A stretch of DNA of 64,000 nt from Chlorobiales bacterium Clorobi_01 (lineage in GTDB: Bacteria; Bacteroidota; Chlorobiia; Chlorobiales; Chlorobiaceae): assembly GCA_001602925.1 (NCBI GenBank), contig LUZT01000005.1:1-64000 (forward strand), read 5' to 3'. Within the stretch, counting starts at the first letter, position 1. Each line of letters opens with the position of its first letter. Positions 25,205 through 34,476 of this stretch are shown one piece after another. The notes under the pieces are model-generated. The model was not told the DNA's origin. It worked only from the letters and a program-made list of their open reading frames with translations, and did no database searches. Made by a program: the position numbers and the translations under genes.

Positions 25205-26485
25205 TTAATCTTTTTTGTGCTGTTTCAACTGTTCATCGGCAAGGCGCTCGAAGAGAATCCGTTCATTGCCCGAAGCCATTTCAATCATGTGACCAAGCTT
25301 GTCGCGCTTGGTTTCGAGATAGTGGCGGTTCACATCGTTCGGCTCGATTTCGAGCGGCAGGCGCTCGACGATTTCGAGGCCGTATCCTTCGAGGCCGACG
25401 ATCTTTTTCGGGTTGTTGGTCAACAGGCGCATCTTCCTGACGCCGAGGTCCTGGAGAATCTGCGCGCCGATGCCGTAGTCACGGAGGTCGGCCTTGAAAC
25501 CGAGCTTCTCGTTGGCCTCGACCGTATCTAACCCTTCGTCCTGAAGGTTGTAGGCCTTGAGCTTGTTGATAAGGCCGATGCCACGCCCCTCCTGCATGAG
25601 GTAAATCAGGACGCCGCGCCCCTCCTTTTCAATCATGCGCAGGGCGGTTTCGAGCTGGTGACCGCAGTCGCAGCGCAACGAGCCGAAGGTGTCGCCCGTG
25701 GCACACTGCGAGTGCACCCGGACCAGCACCGGCTCGCCGTTGCCAACATCGCCCTTGACGAAGGCCATGTGATTCTGCTGATCGACGATGGTTTCGTAGG
25801 CAATGAGCTTGAACTCGCCATGCGCAGTCGGCAGCTTCGACTCGACGGCGCGGTGCACGAGCTTCGACTGCTGCATCCGGTAGGCGACGAGATCCTTGAT
25901 GGTGATGAGCTTCATGCCGAGCTTCTCCTTGAGCTTCAGCAGCTCGGGAAGGCGAGCCATGCTGCCGTCGTCGTGCAGGATTTCGCAGAGCAGACCGGCT
26001 GGCTGGCATCCGGCAAGACGGCAGAGATCGACCGCGGCCTCGGTGTGACCAACCCTGCGGAGCACGCCGCCATCCATCGCCCGGAGCGGGAAGATGTGGC
26101 CGGGGCGTGAGAAGTCGTCCGCCGTGCATGACGGATCGGCGATCATCTTGAGGGTCATGTAGCGGTCGTAAGCCGAAATGCCTGTGGTAACTCCTTCGGC
26201 GAGCGCGTCGATGGAGACCGTGAAATTGGTTTCGTGCTGCGAGGTGTTGCGCTGCACCATCGGTTCGAGCTGCAACTCGCGGGCGCGCTGCATGGGAATG
26301 GCCACGCAGAGCAGTCCGCGCGCCTCTTTGGTGATGAAGTTCACCATTTCGGGGGTCACATGCTCGGCGGCGGCAATGAAGTCGCCTTCATCCTCGCGGT
26401 CTTCGTCATCGACGACGATGACCAGCTTGCCGTTTCTGATGTCTTCGAGAGCCGATGCTATGGAGTCAAACTTTTTGTCGCTCAT
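25205..26485 (-). CDS. ribBA: bifunctional DHBP synthase / GTP cyclohydrolase II
   Basis: A 426-residue fusion that catalyses both entry reactions of riboflavin synthesis. The N-terminal DHBP synthase half has the metal/substrate loop [17 protein letters not shown], the PGHIFPLRA segment and GHTEAAVDL. The C-terminal GTP cyclohydrolase II half has [20 protein letters not shown], which carries the three zinc cysteines, and [11 protein letters not shown]. Both halves look intact. I start at the ATG at 26485; a GTG one codon upstream is possible. glyA follows closely. No FMN riboswitch fold was recognised in the 229-base upstream gap. Confidence 0.97.
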   Translation of the reverse strand: MSDKKFDSIASALEDIRNGKLVIVVDDEDREDEGDFIAAAEHVTPEMVNFITKEARGLLCVAIPMQRARELQLEPMVQRNTSQHETNFTVSIDALAEGVTTGISAYDRYMTLKMIADPSCTADDFSRPGHIFPLRAMDGGVLRRVGHTEAAVDLCRLAGCQPAGLLCEILHDDGSMARLPELLKLKEKLGMKLITIKDLVAYRMQQSKLVHRAVESKLPTAHGEFKLIAYETIVDQQNHMAFVKGDVGNGEPVLVRVHSQCATGDTFGSLRCDCGHQLETALRMIEKEGRGVLIYLMQEGRGIGLINKLKAYNLQDEGLDTVEANEKLGFKADLRDYGIGAQILQDLGVRKMRLLTNNPKKIVGLEGYGLEIVERLPLEIEPNDVNRHYLETKRDKLGHMIEMASGNERILFERLADEQLKQHKKD

Positions 26486-26717
26486 CACAAGTATGCTTAC
26501 TGACTGATGCCTGGGTTACCGGTCGGAAATTACACGAAAAGAGAAGAAATATAATAGGAATAGTGGAAAAAACTTCCCTTGGCGGGGCTCATTGCCAGTC
26601 ACTGGGAACTTTGAGTTCGGACGCCTTTTTATTATACTCCGGCGGTTGTAAAGTACGGCCCTGAATTGTTACCTTTCGTGACGCTCTACCAATCATGATT
26701 TTCCAATACGACGCTGC

Positions 26718-28574
26718 ATGACCACTCCACTCCCTGAACTCTCCGGTGAGGCACAGGCCCTCGCTCTCAGGTTGCCCGCTCCGAAGATGAAAAAAGCCAA
26801 GGAGCACGGCTTTTCCGATTTCCAGATTGCCACCATATTCCAGACCAGCGAAGCTGCGGTGCGCGAGCTGCGCAGCCACTACGGCGTGGTTTCGGTCTTC
26901 AAGACCGTCGACACCTGCGCCGCCGAGTTCGACGCCAAAACTCCGTACCACTACTCGACCTACGACGAAGAGAACGAATCGGTGCGCTCCGACCGCAAAA
27001 AGGTGATCATCCTCGGCGGCGGCCCCAACCGAATCGGCCAGGGTATCGAGTTCGACTACTGCTGCGTGCAGGCGGTCTTTGCACTTCGTGAGGCGGGGTA
27101 CGAAACCATCATGGTCAACTGCAACCCCGAGACCGTCTCGACCGACTACGACATCGCCGACAAGCTCTACTTCGAGCCGCTCACCTTCGAAGATGTCATC
27201 CGCATCATCGAACACGAGCAGCCGCTCGGCGTGATCGTCAGCTTCGGCGGCCAGACGCCGCTCAAGCTCTCGACCAAGCTCGACAAGGCGGGCGTGAACA
27301 TCCTCGGCACCTCGTCCGACGGCATCGACCTGGCTGAAGACCGCAAGCGGTTCGGCGCACTGCTCCAGAAGCTCGACATTCCGCACCCCGAGTACGGCAC
27401 GGCAACCACCTTCGCCGAAGCACAGGAGATCACCAACAGGATCGGTTACCCGGTACTCGTCAGGCCCAGCTACGTGCTTGGCGGACGCGCCATGAAGATC
27501 ATCTACAGCGACGACTCGCTCAAGGAGTACGTCGACCAGGCACTCTTCATCACCGAAAAGTATCCGCTGCTCATCGACCGCTTCCTCGAAACCGCCGTCG
27601 AGTTCGACATCGATGCGCTGGCCGACAGCACCGACTGCGTCATCAGCGGCATCATGCAGCACGTCGAGGCAGCCGGCATCCACAGCGGCGACTCCACCTC
27701 GATCCTGCCCTACTACAATATCGATCCGGCGGCCATCGCCACGATGAAAGAGTACACCCGCAAGCTCGCCAAGAACATCGGCGTGATCGGCCTGATGAAC
27801 GTGCAGTACGCCGTGCAGAATGGCAAGGTGTACGTCATCGAGGTCAACCCGCGCGCCAGCCGCACCGTGCCTTTCGTGGGCAAGGCCACGGCGATTCCGG
27901 TGGTCAAGATCGCCACGCGCATCATGCTCGGCGAAAAGCTCAGCGACCTGCGCAAGGAGTTCAACCTGAAGGATTGCGACGAACTCGGCCTGAAGCACAT
28001 GGCCATCAAGGAGCCGGTGTTCCCCTTCTCAAAGTTTGTCAAGTCCGGCGTCTATCTCGGCCCCGAAATGCGCTCGACCGGCGAAGCGATGAGTCTTGCC
28101 GAATCCTTCCCCGAGGCGTTCGCCAAAGCCTACCAGGCCGCAAACATGCACCTGCCACTCTCCGGTACGGTCTTCATCAGCGTGAACGAGCAGGACAAGA
28201 ACCAGCGCATCATCAATATCGCGCGTGAGCTCTACCGCATGGACTTCGACCTGGTGGCAACCGCCGGAACCCATGCCTTCCTGACAGAGCACGGCATCGA
28301 TTGCAAGAAAATCTTCAAAGTAGGCGAAGAGGGACGTCCGAACATCTTTGACATCATCAAACTCGGCAAGATCGATTTCGTGATCAACACGCCGAGGGGC
28401 GAAAAGGCGCTGCACGACGAGGAGGCCATCGGCTCGGCGTCAGTGCAGAGCGGCGTGCCGTTCGTCACCACCATCGAGGCCGCCGACGCCTCGGTCAGGG
28501 CAATCGACTGCATCCGCCGCCAGCAGTTCGGCGTCAAGAGCCTGCAGGAGTACGCCACCTATCGCGATCAATAA
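26718..28574 (+). CDS. carB: carbamoyl-phosphate synthase large chain, C-terminal half (split CarB)
   Basis: A 618-residue protein that corresponds to roughly the C-terminal 60 percent of normal CarB (about 1070 residues). It begins in the oligomerisation domain (KEHGFSDFQIATIFQ, VDTCAAEFDAKTPYHYSTY). It continues with the second ATP-grasp unit (LGGGPNRIGQGIEFDY, FLETAVEFDIDALAD, VIEVNPRASRTVPF) and ends with the allosteric MGS-like domain (VATAGTHAFLTEHGI, VINTPRG). The first synthetase unit is missing and is not encoded elsewhere in this window, so a separate gene must supply it. The start is clean and no upstream remnant is visible, so this is a split gene, not a decayed one. Role: carbamoyl phosphate for pyrimidines and arginine. 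Confidence 0.93.
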   Translation: MTTPLPELSGEAQALALRLPAPKMKKAKEHGFSDFQIATIFQTSEAAVRELRSHYGVVSVFKTVDTCAAEFDAKTPYHYSTYDEENESVRSDRKKVIILGGGPNRIGQGIEFDYCCVQAVFALREAGYETIMVNCNPETVSTDYDIADKLYFEPLTFEDVIRIIEHEQPLGVIVSFGGQTPLKLSTKLDKAGVNILGTSSDGIDLAEDRKRFGALLQKLDIPHPEYGTATTFAEAQEITNRIGYPVLVRPSYVLGGRAMKIIYSDDSLKEYVDQALFITEKYPLLIDRFLETAVEFDIDALADSTDCVISGIMQHVEAAGIHSGDSTSILPYYNIDPAAIATMKEYTRKLAKNIGVIGLMNVQYAVQNGKVYVIEVNPRASRTVPFVGKATAIPVVKIATRIMLGEKLSDLRKEFNLKDCDELGLKHMAIKEPVFPFSKFVKSGVYLGPEMRSTGEAMSLAESFPEAFAKAYQAANMHLPLSGTVFISVNEQDKNQRIINIARELYRMDFDLVATAGTHAFLTEHGIDCKKIFKVGEEGRPNIFDIIKLGKIDFVINTPRGEKALHDEEAIGSASVQSGVPFVTTIEAADASVRAIDCIRRQQFGVKSLQEYATYRDQ

Positions 28575-29004
28575 TTTCCGCGACAAAGCGCCGGGCATTT
28601 TCACTGATGCCCGGTGCGTCGCTCTCCCTCGGCCCGGCGACATTCAGTACGCCGATTCCATGCGCCCAGATCCACTCCGCAACCGTTCCGGCATCTGTTT
28701 CTCCACACAGATCGACAATCAGGCAAAGCCGACCGTATCGCTGCGCGCACTCGACCGTGAGCTTCGTGCCGCCCGCAACCGGGCCTGAAGTCAGCACGAG
28801 AGTGGCGTCCGAGTCGCGAACGTTCCACGCCGTTCTGACGGCATACCGGGAGAAGGGCGTTTCGACAAGCCTGTACTTTTCGGGGATCACGCCATCTTCC
28901 GCTCTCCTGCCTCTCGGACACCAGCCGCCATGCGCGTGACCAGCGGCGATGGCCGCATCGAGCGCACCGCGGTCCACGCCGGTCTGCCCGCCAGAAACGA
29001 TCAT
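28534..29004 (-). CDS. SLOG-fold putative molybdenum-carrier/YpsA-like protein
   Basis: A 156-residue single-domain Rossmann-like protein. The N-terminal VSGGQTGVDRGALDAAI and GGWCPRGRRAEDG are the nucleotide-binding signature of the molybdenum-cofactor-carrier-like branch of the SLOG/LOG superfamily; LVLTSGPVAGGTKLTVECA and NVAGPRES fit too. Function in most bacteria is unproven. I chose the ATG at 29004 because homologues begin at the VSGGQTG motif; an in-frame ATG at 29064 would add 20 residues. It converges on carB and overlaps its 3' end by 41 bases. Confidence 0.75.
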   Translation of the reverse strand: MIVSGGQTGVDRGALDAAIAAGHAHGGWCPRGRRAEDGVIPEKYRLVETPFSRYAVRTAWNVRDSDATLVLTSGPVAGGTKLTVECAQRYGRLCLIVDLCGETDAGTVAEWIWAHGIGVLNVAGPRESDAPGISENARRFVAEIIDRDRWRTPAGS

Positions 29005-29115
29005 CGACAGGCCGCCGCATGACCCGATCTTCCGGGAATACTCCTCATTATCGCCACCGTTCATTATCTTGCGCTATTTCAAATTGTTCAACCGTCACCG
29101 ACATCAATCACTCTC

Positions 29116-29607
29116 ATGTCAACGTCACCGACCATTGCCGCGCTTCTCGACGAATCGATACAGCTTGAACTGAATCTCGCAAAGCTTTACACCCTCTTCA
29201 ACGACCATTTCGAAGAGGACGAAGAGTTCTGGTGGCAACTCTCGATGGAGGAACGCAGCCACGCGACCCTGCTCCAGCAGGAGAAAAAACAGCCGCAGCC
29301 GTTGCAGTTTTTCCCGGAAAATCTCCTTGCCAAAGACCTCGACGCCCTGAAAGCGAACAATGCACGCATCATCGCCGAAACGGAGCGATTTGCCACTTCG
29401 CCGTTCTCAAGGGAAGAGGCACTGAACCTCGCACTCCACATCGAAATGTCCGCCGGAGAGGCTCACTTCCAGGAGTTCATGGAGAGCGAAACCGGCTCGC
29501 TGACCGCCGACATCTTCAAGCAGCTCGCCAGCGAAGACCAGAACCACGCCAAACGCATCCGCGAGTACATGAACGAGCAGGGCGTCAGGGAACAATTGCT
29601 TTCCTGA
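29116..29607 (+). CDS. ferritin/rubrerythrin-like diiron protein
   Basis: A 163-residue four-helix protein. It carries two E-x-x-H type metal motifs, MEERSHATLL near residue 46 and SEDQNHAKRIREYM near residue 139, plus other acidic helix residues (LDESIQLELNLAKLY, ALHIEMSAGEAHF). That is the pattern of rubrerythrin-like diiron domains without the rubredoxin part. A role in peroxide or iron handling is plausible for an anaerobe. A true ferritin follows 104 bases downstream on the same strand, so the two could act together. Confidence 0.75.
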   Translation: MSTSPTIAALLDESIQLELNLAKLYTLFNDHFEEDEEFWWQLSMEERSHATLLQQEKKQPQPLQFFPENLLAKDLDALKANNARIIAETERFATSPFSREEALNLALHIEMSAGEAHFQEFMESETGSLTADIFKQLASEDQNHAKRIREYMNEQGVREQLLS

Positions 29608-29711
29608 AAAGCAGTTTGCTGAAACGATCAGGCTCCCTTCATGGTTGAAATGCGCTGATAACCCGAGACACTCTTGCATAATCAGACACACAAACCGGAG
29701 GAGAAACGCCC

Positions 29712-30206
29712 ATGTTCAGTCAGAAACTTCAGCAGGCATTTAACGAGCAGATCAACCACGAGATGGCTTCGTCCTATCTCTATCTGTCGATGGCGGCTTA
29801 CGCCCATTCGATGAATCTTCCCGGGTTCGCGCACTGGCTCGAACTCCAGTACAAGGAGGAGCAGGGCCATGCCATGAAGCTTTACAAATTCGTCAACGAA
29901 CGTGGCGGCAAGGTGGAACTGTTCCCCATTGCCCAGCCACCGTTGGACTTCAAATCTCCGTCCCACCTGTTCGAGGAGGTGCTGGGCCACGAACGCAAAA
30001 TCACCGGACTGATTAACAAGCTCTACGAAACCGCCATGAAGGAGAAGGATTACGCCGCCCAGGTGCTCCTGCACTGGTTCATCGAAGAGCAGGTCGAGGA
30101 GGAGGCCGCTGCCAGCGAGATTCTCGAAACGATCAGGATGGCCGGTGAAAAGGGACATGCCCTGATCATGATGGATCGTCAGCTCGCCCGGCGCGGCATG
30201 AACTGA
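29712..30206 (+). CDS. ftnA: non-haem ferritin
   Basis: A 164-residue iron-storage protein of normal length that assembles into a 24-mer shell. It starts [20 protein letters not shown], with the ferroxidase Glu in [31 protein letters not shown] carries the EExxH ferroxidase ligands, and [15 protein letters not shown] is the third-helix segment. A strong ribosome site (GGAGGAG) precedes the ATG. It lies downstream of the rubrerythrin-like gene and is followed by a terminator. Confidence 0.95.
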   Translation: MFSQKLQQAFNEQINHEMASSYLYLSMAAYAHSMNLPGFAHWLELQYKEEQGHAMKLYKFVNERGGKVELFPIAQPPLDFKSPSHLFEEVLGHERKITGLINKLYETAMKEKDYAAQVLLHWFIEEQVEEEAAASEILETIRMAGEKGHALIMMDRQLARRGMN

Positions 30207-30245
30207 TCGCATCAACGAGAATTCCGCCGCCGCGACGTCAATTCG

Positions 30246-30275
30246 AGCCCTGGCATCAGTCAGGGTTCTTTTTTG
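30246..30275 (+). terminator. rho-independent terminator after ferritin
   Basis: GAGCCCTG at about 30245-30252 pairs (one G-U) with CAGGGTTC at 30261-30268, followed by TTTTTT. Located 39 bases after the ferritin stop. Confidence 0.8.
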
Positions 30276-30304
30276 GTCCCCGGATTCTAAAACGAGCTAT
30301 CCCG

Positions 30305-31183
30305 CTACCGTTTGAGCGCGAGATTGACGAACCGGTGCGACCAGCGGCCGTCCGCGTTGATGATCAACTCGCCGTACCGTTCGGGAGAGTAGCGGAAACT
30401 GCCGCCGTTGATGAAGTTTATACCGTTGGCCTGATAGACCTGAAAACGGTGAAAATGGCCATGCAGCACCAGTCTTGCACCGAGATTTTTCATCGCCTTG
30501 AGGTATTCATCCCGGTTCTTGAACTCCATCGTCCAGTCGAACGCCTGATCGACCAGCGCACCGGTGCCGTACACCTTGTAGGCGTGGTGACAGAGACCGA
30601 TGATGAAGGTGTCGTCGAGAACCTGCCGAACACCCGGTTCCTGGAGAGCCCTGAGCGTTTCAGGCGAAACGCTGCCCCGTGCGCCTGCCGGATTGTCCAG
30701 CCCCGACCACGGATCGACGGTATTGACTGCCACGAACGAAAGCGAAATCTCACCGAAACGCATCACCTTGACGAAGGGCACGCCTGCCAAAGCATCGCCA
30801 TCATCTGTGATGAGCGGGCGGAATATAGCGTTAAACTGCCGAAGCCGTTCATCAACCCGGCGCTGGCGGCTCCGGTCATCGGGATTGAGCGCGTTATAGA
30901 AGCGCATCTCCTCCTCAAGGTCAATCAGATCATGATTGCCCGGTATCACCGTGGTCCTGGTCCAGTCAAACAGATCATGCTGCACAAGAGCATCCCGGAT
31001 GATCGTCCAGAGTGACGGTGAAGCCGTATCGATGAGGTCGCCGGTCATCACGAGGTGATCGTACTTGCGGCGGACGAACTCGCCGAGCATGGTGTCGAGC
31101 CTTGCCGTCAGATAACGGTCGTTCTTGCTTGCAAAGTGCAGATCTGAAAGATGCGCGATGGTTACTTTCTTATCAAAGGACAC
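30305..31183 (-). CDS. calcineurin-like metallophosphoesterase
   Basis: A 292-residue cytoplasmic phosphoesterase with all five dimetal motifs: AHLSDLHF (motif I), MTGDLID (II), VIPGNHDLIDL (III), GLCHHAYKV (IV) and VLHGHFHRFQV (V). Substrate is unknown; relatives include cAMP phosphodiesterases and nucleases. The start is a GTG at 31183, giving MSFDKKVTIAHLSDLHF. It is a single gene, divergent from the glucan phosphorylase. Confidence 0.88.
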   Translation of the reverse strand: MSFDKKVTIAHLSDLHFASKNDRYLTARLDTMLGEFVRRKYDHLVMTGDLIDTASPSLWTIIRDALVQHDLFDWTRTTVIPGNHDLIDLEEEMRFYNALNPDDRSRQRRVDERLRQFNAIFRPLITDDGDALAGVPFVKVMRFGEISLSFVAVNTVDPWSGLDNPAGARGSVSPETLRALQEPGVRQVLDDTFIIGLCHHAYKVYGTGALVDQAFDWTMEFKNRDEYLKAMKNLGARLVLHGHFHRFQVYQANGINFINGGSFRYSPERYGELIINADGRWSHRFVNLALKR

Positions 31184-31378
31184 TGAGCAATGTGGATTTA
31201 CGGATTGAAAGATTTAAATTTAACAAATAAACCAAGGAATCTGGCCAGATCGGATCTTCTCTGTGAATCCCGACGCCCCCTTCATCCCAGCATCCTCCTC
31301 AGGGATGCAGTTCTGTAAGATACTCCGTTTTCTGAACCTGCACCACCTGAGGAACGAGGCAAAATCTACAAATCCAAC

Positions 31379-33502
31379 ATGTCAAAAAGCATTTCCGCCG
31401 TAAAAAAGCTCTCCCGAAACCTCTGGTGGTCATGGGATACCGAGGCCAAATCTCTTTTCAAAAACCTCTCGCCTCTCCTTTGGGAACGGGTCAATCACAA
31501 CCCGGTCGAGCTGCTCAGACATATTTCGGCCGATGAACTCGAGGCGCGATGCGCCTGCGAACTCAGCAGCACGATCGACGATGTGAGCAAACGGTTCGAA
31601 GATTACATGGCCGAAAAGAACACCTGGGCAGCCGGACACGCCCCCCAGCTCGTTTCCAGCCCGGTCGCCTACTTCAGCGCCGAATTCGGCGTTCACGAAA
31701 GCCTCCGCATCTACTCGGGCGGCCTTGGCATCCTCTCGGGCGACCACATCAAGTCGGCCAGCGACCTGGGCCTCAATTTCATTGGCATCTCCCTTTTCTA
31801 CAAGGAGGGCTATTTCCGCCAGTACCTCAATCACGACGGCTGGCAGATCGAGGATTATCCGCTGCAATACCCCGAAAGCCTGCCTATCGAGAAGGTCACG
31901 ACCGCGGATGGAAAGGATCTGATCATCGAAGTCATCATCGCCCAGAGCACCGTCTTCGCCCAGGCCTGGAGCCTGAAGGTCGGACGCGCCACGCTCTACC
32001 TGCTCGACACCAATATCCCGGCCAATGAAATGCATTACCGCGATATCTGTTCGAGGGTTTACGGCGGCGACCAGAACATGAGGATCAACCAGGAGATTCT
32101 GCTCGGTATCGGCGGCATGAAACTGCTGAAAGAGCTGAAAATCGAACCCGCCGTCTACCACATGAACGAGGGGCACTCGGCATTCCTGACGCTCGAACTG
32201 CTGGCCGGTGAAATCGCCAAAGGAGTATCTTTCGACGAAGCGAAAGCGAAGGTCAAGGAGCAGTGCGTCTTCACTACGCACACGCCCGTTCCGGCTGGCC
32301 ACGACCGTTTTTCGCGCGACATGATGCTGTACACCTTCTCGAAGTACGTGGCGCTTTGTGGCATGGAGATGGAGGAGGTGCTGAGACTCGGCGCCGAAAA
32401 TCCGGCGGATACCTCGGGGCTCTTCACCATGACGGTGCTCGCCCTCAGGCTCTCCCGCTGTGCCAACGGCGTGTCGAAGCTGCACGGCGAGGTTTCACGC
32501 GAGATGTGGAAGCATCTCTACTCGACGGACGACCCGAAAGAGGTGCCGATCGGCCATATCACCAACGGCGTCCATACCAAAAGCTGGAGCAGCGGCTTCA
32601 CAGAACGGTTCTGGAAACATCATGCAAAAAGCCTTGATGAGCTGTTTGCATCGAGGGAGTCTACCGAAGCGGTGCTGGCGAGAATTTCAGACGAAGAGTT
32701 GTGGTGTCTGCGCTACCAGCTGAAGCGCAATCTCATGGATTATATTTCGCGCTACCTGTCGAACCAGCTCTACCACCAGCACCAGTACACCACCCCGTAC
32801 AAACCGGTAGACTCCTCCCGGTCGGCAAAGAGCGCACTTTCGCCAGATGTGCTGACTATCGGCTTCGCCCGGCGCTTCGCCACCTACAAACGCGCGCCAC
32901 TGATTTTCCAGGATCTCGACCGGCTCAACGCCATCATCAACCATCCGAACATGCCGGTGCAGATTGTCTTTGCGGGCAAGGCCCACCCGCACGACGACGC
33001 GGGAAAGGAGTACATCCGCCAGATCGTCGAGCACTCGCACCGCCCGCAGTTCCTCGGCAAGGTGGTCTTCCTCGAAAACTACAACATCGGCGTGGCCAAG
33101 CGCCTCGTTTCCGGTGTCGATGTCTGGCTGAACAACCCGGTCAGGCCAATGGAGGCCAGCGGGACCTCAGGCCAGAAAACGGTGCTGCACGGCGGTCTGA
33201 ACCTGAGCATCATGGACGGATGGTGGTGTGAGGCATACAACGGCACCAACGGCTGGTCGATCGGCAGCGGCGAGCAGTACGACAACTATGAAGAACAGTA
33301 CCGCTTCGACGCGAACAAACTGTATGAAGTACTCGAAAACCAGATCATCCCGACTTTCTACGAGCGTAACGAGAACAACCTTCCGGTAAGGTGGCTGAAG
33401 AACATCCGCAACGCCATCGCGACCATCGCACCGGTCTACAACACCGACCGCATGGTCAAGGAGTACACCATGCGCTACTACCTCAAGGAGCCTCGCCCCT
33501 GA
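31379..33502 (+). CDS. glgP: alpha-glucan phosphorylase
   Basis: A 707-residue GT35 enzyme of the shorter alpha-glucan phosphorylase type, releasing glucose-1-phosphate from glycogen. It begins LSRNLWWSWDTEAKSLFKNL and contains AYFSAEFGVHESLRIYSGGL, VYHMNEGHSAFLTLELLAGE, TIGFARRFATYKRAPL and the PLP region MEASGTSGQKTVLHGGLNLS, with its Schiff-base lysine. Glycogen is a known carbon store in green sulfur bacteria. pyrD follows 17 bases downstream, so co-transcription is possible though the functions differ. A small hairpin (GCATCC-GGATGC) lies at 31290-31308 in the upstream gap. Confidence 0.95.
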   Translation: MSKSISAVKKLSRNLWWSWDTEAKSLFKNLSPLLWERVNHNPVELLRHISADELEARCACELSSTIDDVSKRFEDYMAEKNTWAAGHAPQLVSSPVAYFSAEFGVHESLRIYSGGLGILSGDHIKSASDLGLNFIGISLFYKEGYFRQYLNHDGWQIEDYPLQYPESLPIEKVTTADGKDLIIEVIIAQSTVFAQAWSLKVGRATLYLLDTNIPANEMHYRDICSRVYGGDQNMRINQEILLGIGGMKLLKELKIEPAVYHMNEGHSAFLTLELLAGEIAKGVSFDEAKAKVKEQCVFTTHTPVPAGHDRFSRDMMLYTFSKYVALCGMEMEEVLRLGAENPADTSGLFTMTVLALRLSRCANGVSKLHGEVSREMWKHLYSTDDPKEVPIGHITNGVHTKSWSSGFTERFWKHHAKSLDELFASRESTEAVLARISDEELWCLRYQLKRNLMDYISRYLSNQLYHQHQYTTPYKPVDSSRSAKSALSPDVLTIGFARRFATYKRAPLIFQDLDRLNAIINHPNMPVQIVFAGKAHPHDDAGKEYIRQIVEHSHRPQFLGKVVFLENYNIGVAKRLVSGVDVWLNNPVRPMEASGTSGQKTVLHGGLNLSIMDGWWCEAYNGTNGWSIGSGEQYDNYEEQYRFDANKLYEVLENQIIPTFYERNENNLPVRWLKNIRNAIATIAPVYNTDRMVKEYTMRYYLKEPRP

Positions 33503-33519
33503 GCCATCGAAACAGCATT

Positions 33520-34452
33520 ATGACAACAACGACCATGAACTCCCCTGCCGCCGTCAAACTCGGCAGGGGCCTCGACCTCCGCTCGCCGGTCATGCTCGCC
33601 TCCGGCACCGTCTCTTACGGCGAAGAGCTTTCGCAACTGTGCGACCTTTCGAAAATCGGCGGTCTGGTCACCAAAGCCATTTCGCCCGAACCAAGGACCG
33701 GCAATCCGCCGCAGCGCATCGCCGAAACATCCTGCGGCATGATCAACGCCATCGGACTGGCGAATGTCGGCCTCGACAAGTTCGTTTCGGACAAGGTGCC
33801 ATTTTTGCAGACACTCGACACACAGGTAATCGTCAACATCGCAGGCAAATCGATTGACGACTACTGCCAGGTGGTCGAACGGCTCGACACAGTCGAGGGC
33901 ATCGCCGCCTATGAACTGAACCTCTCGTGCCCGAACGTCAAGGGCGAATGCATGATCATGGGGGTCAGCCCCGACGCAACCCGCGAGATTGTCTCCACGT
34001 TGCGTAAGCAGACCGGACGACACCTGATGGTGAAGCTCACGCCAAATGTCACATCGATCAGTGCGATTGCGCTCGCCGCCGAGGAGGCTGGCGCGGACTC
34101 GGTCTCGCTCATCAATACCGTGGTCGGCATGGCGGTGGATTACCGCAAGCGCAAGCCGCTGCTGAAAAACGTGACCGGCGGACTCTCCGGCCCGGCCATC
34201 AAGCCGATTGCGCTGGCCAAGGTGTGGGAGGTGTCGAGAGCCGTGAAAATTCCGATTGTCGGCATGGGCGGCATCGCCTCGTTCGCCGACGCGATGGAGT
34301 TCCTGCTCGTCGGAGCCAGCGCCATCCAGATCGGCACCATGAACTTCGTCTATCCCGACATCGGCGAAAAGATCGCCGTGGCGATCGACAAATTCTTCTC
34401 GCAACCTGACGCTCCGGCATTTCAGGAGTATGTCGGCAGCCTGATGGTTTAG
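33520..34452 (+). CDS. pyrD: dihydroorotate dehydrogenase, class 1B catalytic subunit
   Basis: A 310-residue FMN enzyme of pyrimidine synthesis. The catalytic base region reads ELNLSCPNVKGE, with cysteine in place of serine, so it is a class 1 enzyme, and the length and sequence suit the NAD-linked 1B type that needs a PyrK partner. VIVNIAGKSIDDY and PIVGMGGIASFADAMEFLLV are further landmarks. I chose the ATG at 33520 (MTTTTMNSP) just after glgP; a longer frame within glgP is a shadow. No pyrK lies next to it. Confidence 0.93.
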   Translation: MTTTTMNSPAAVKLGRGLDLRSPVMLASGTVSYGEELSQLCDLSKIGGLVTKAISPEPRTGNPPQRIAETSCGMINAIGLANVGLDKFVSDKVPFLQTLDTQVIVNIAGKSIDDYCQVVERLDTVEGIAAYELNLSCPNVKGECMIMGVSPDATREIVSTLRKQTGRHLMVKLTPNVTSISAIALAAEEAGADSVSLINTVVGMAVDYRKRKPLLKNVTGGLSGPAIKPIALAKVWEVSRAVKIPIVGMGGIASFADAMEFLLVGASAIQIGTMNFVYPDIGEKIAVAIDKFFSQPDAPAFQEYVGSLMV

Positions 34453-34476
34453 TAACACGTGAAGCAGTGGGGAGAC

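Noticed and set aside
26489-26717. Possible FMN riboswitch before ribBA
   Set aside because: I could not find the conserved RFN core sequences in this gap.
26718-28574. carB as a pseudogene fragment
   Set aside because: The frame is clean, all C-terminal motifs are intact and the start coincides with a domain border, which suits a split gene better.
31290-31308. GCATCC-GGATGC hairpin before glgP as a riboswitch
   Set aside because: A 6-bp stem alone is too little evidence for any known regulatory RNA.
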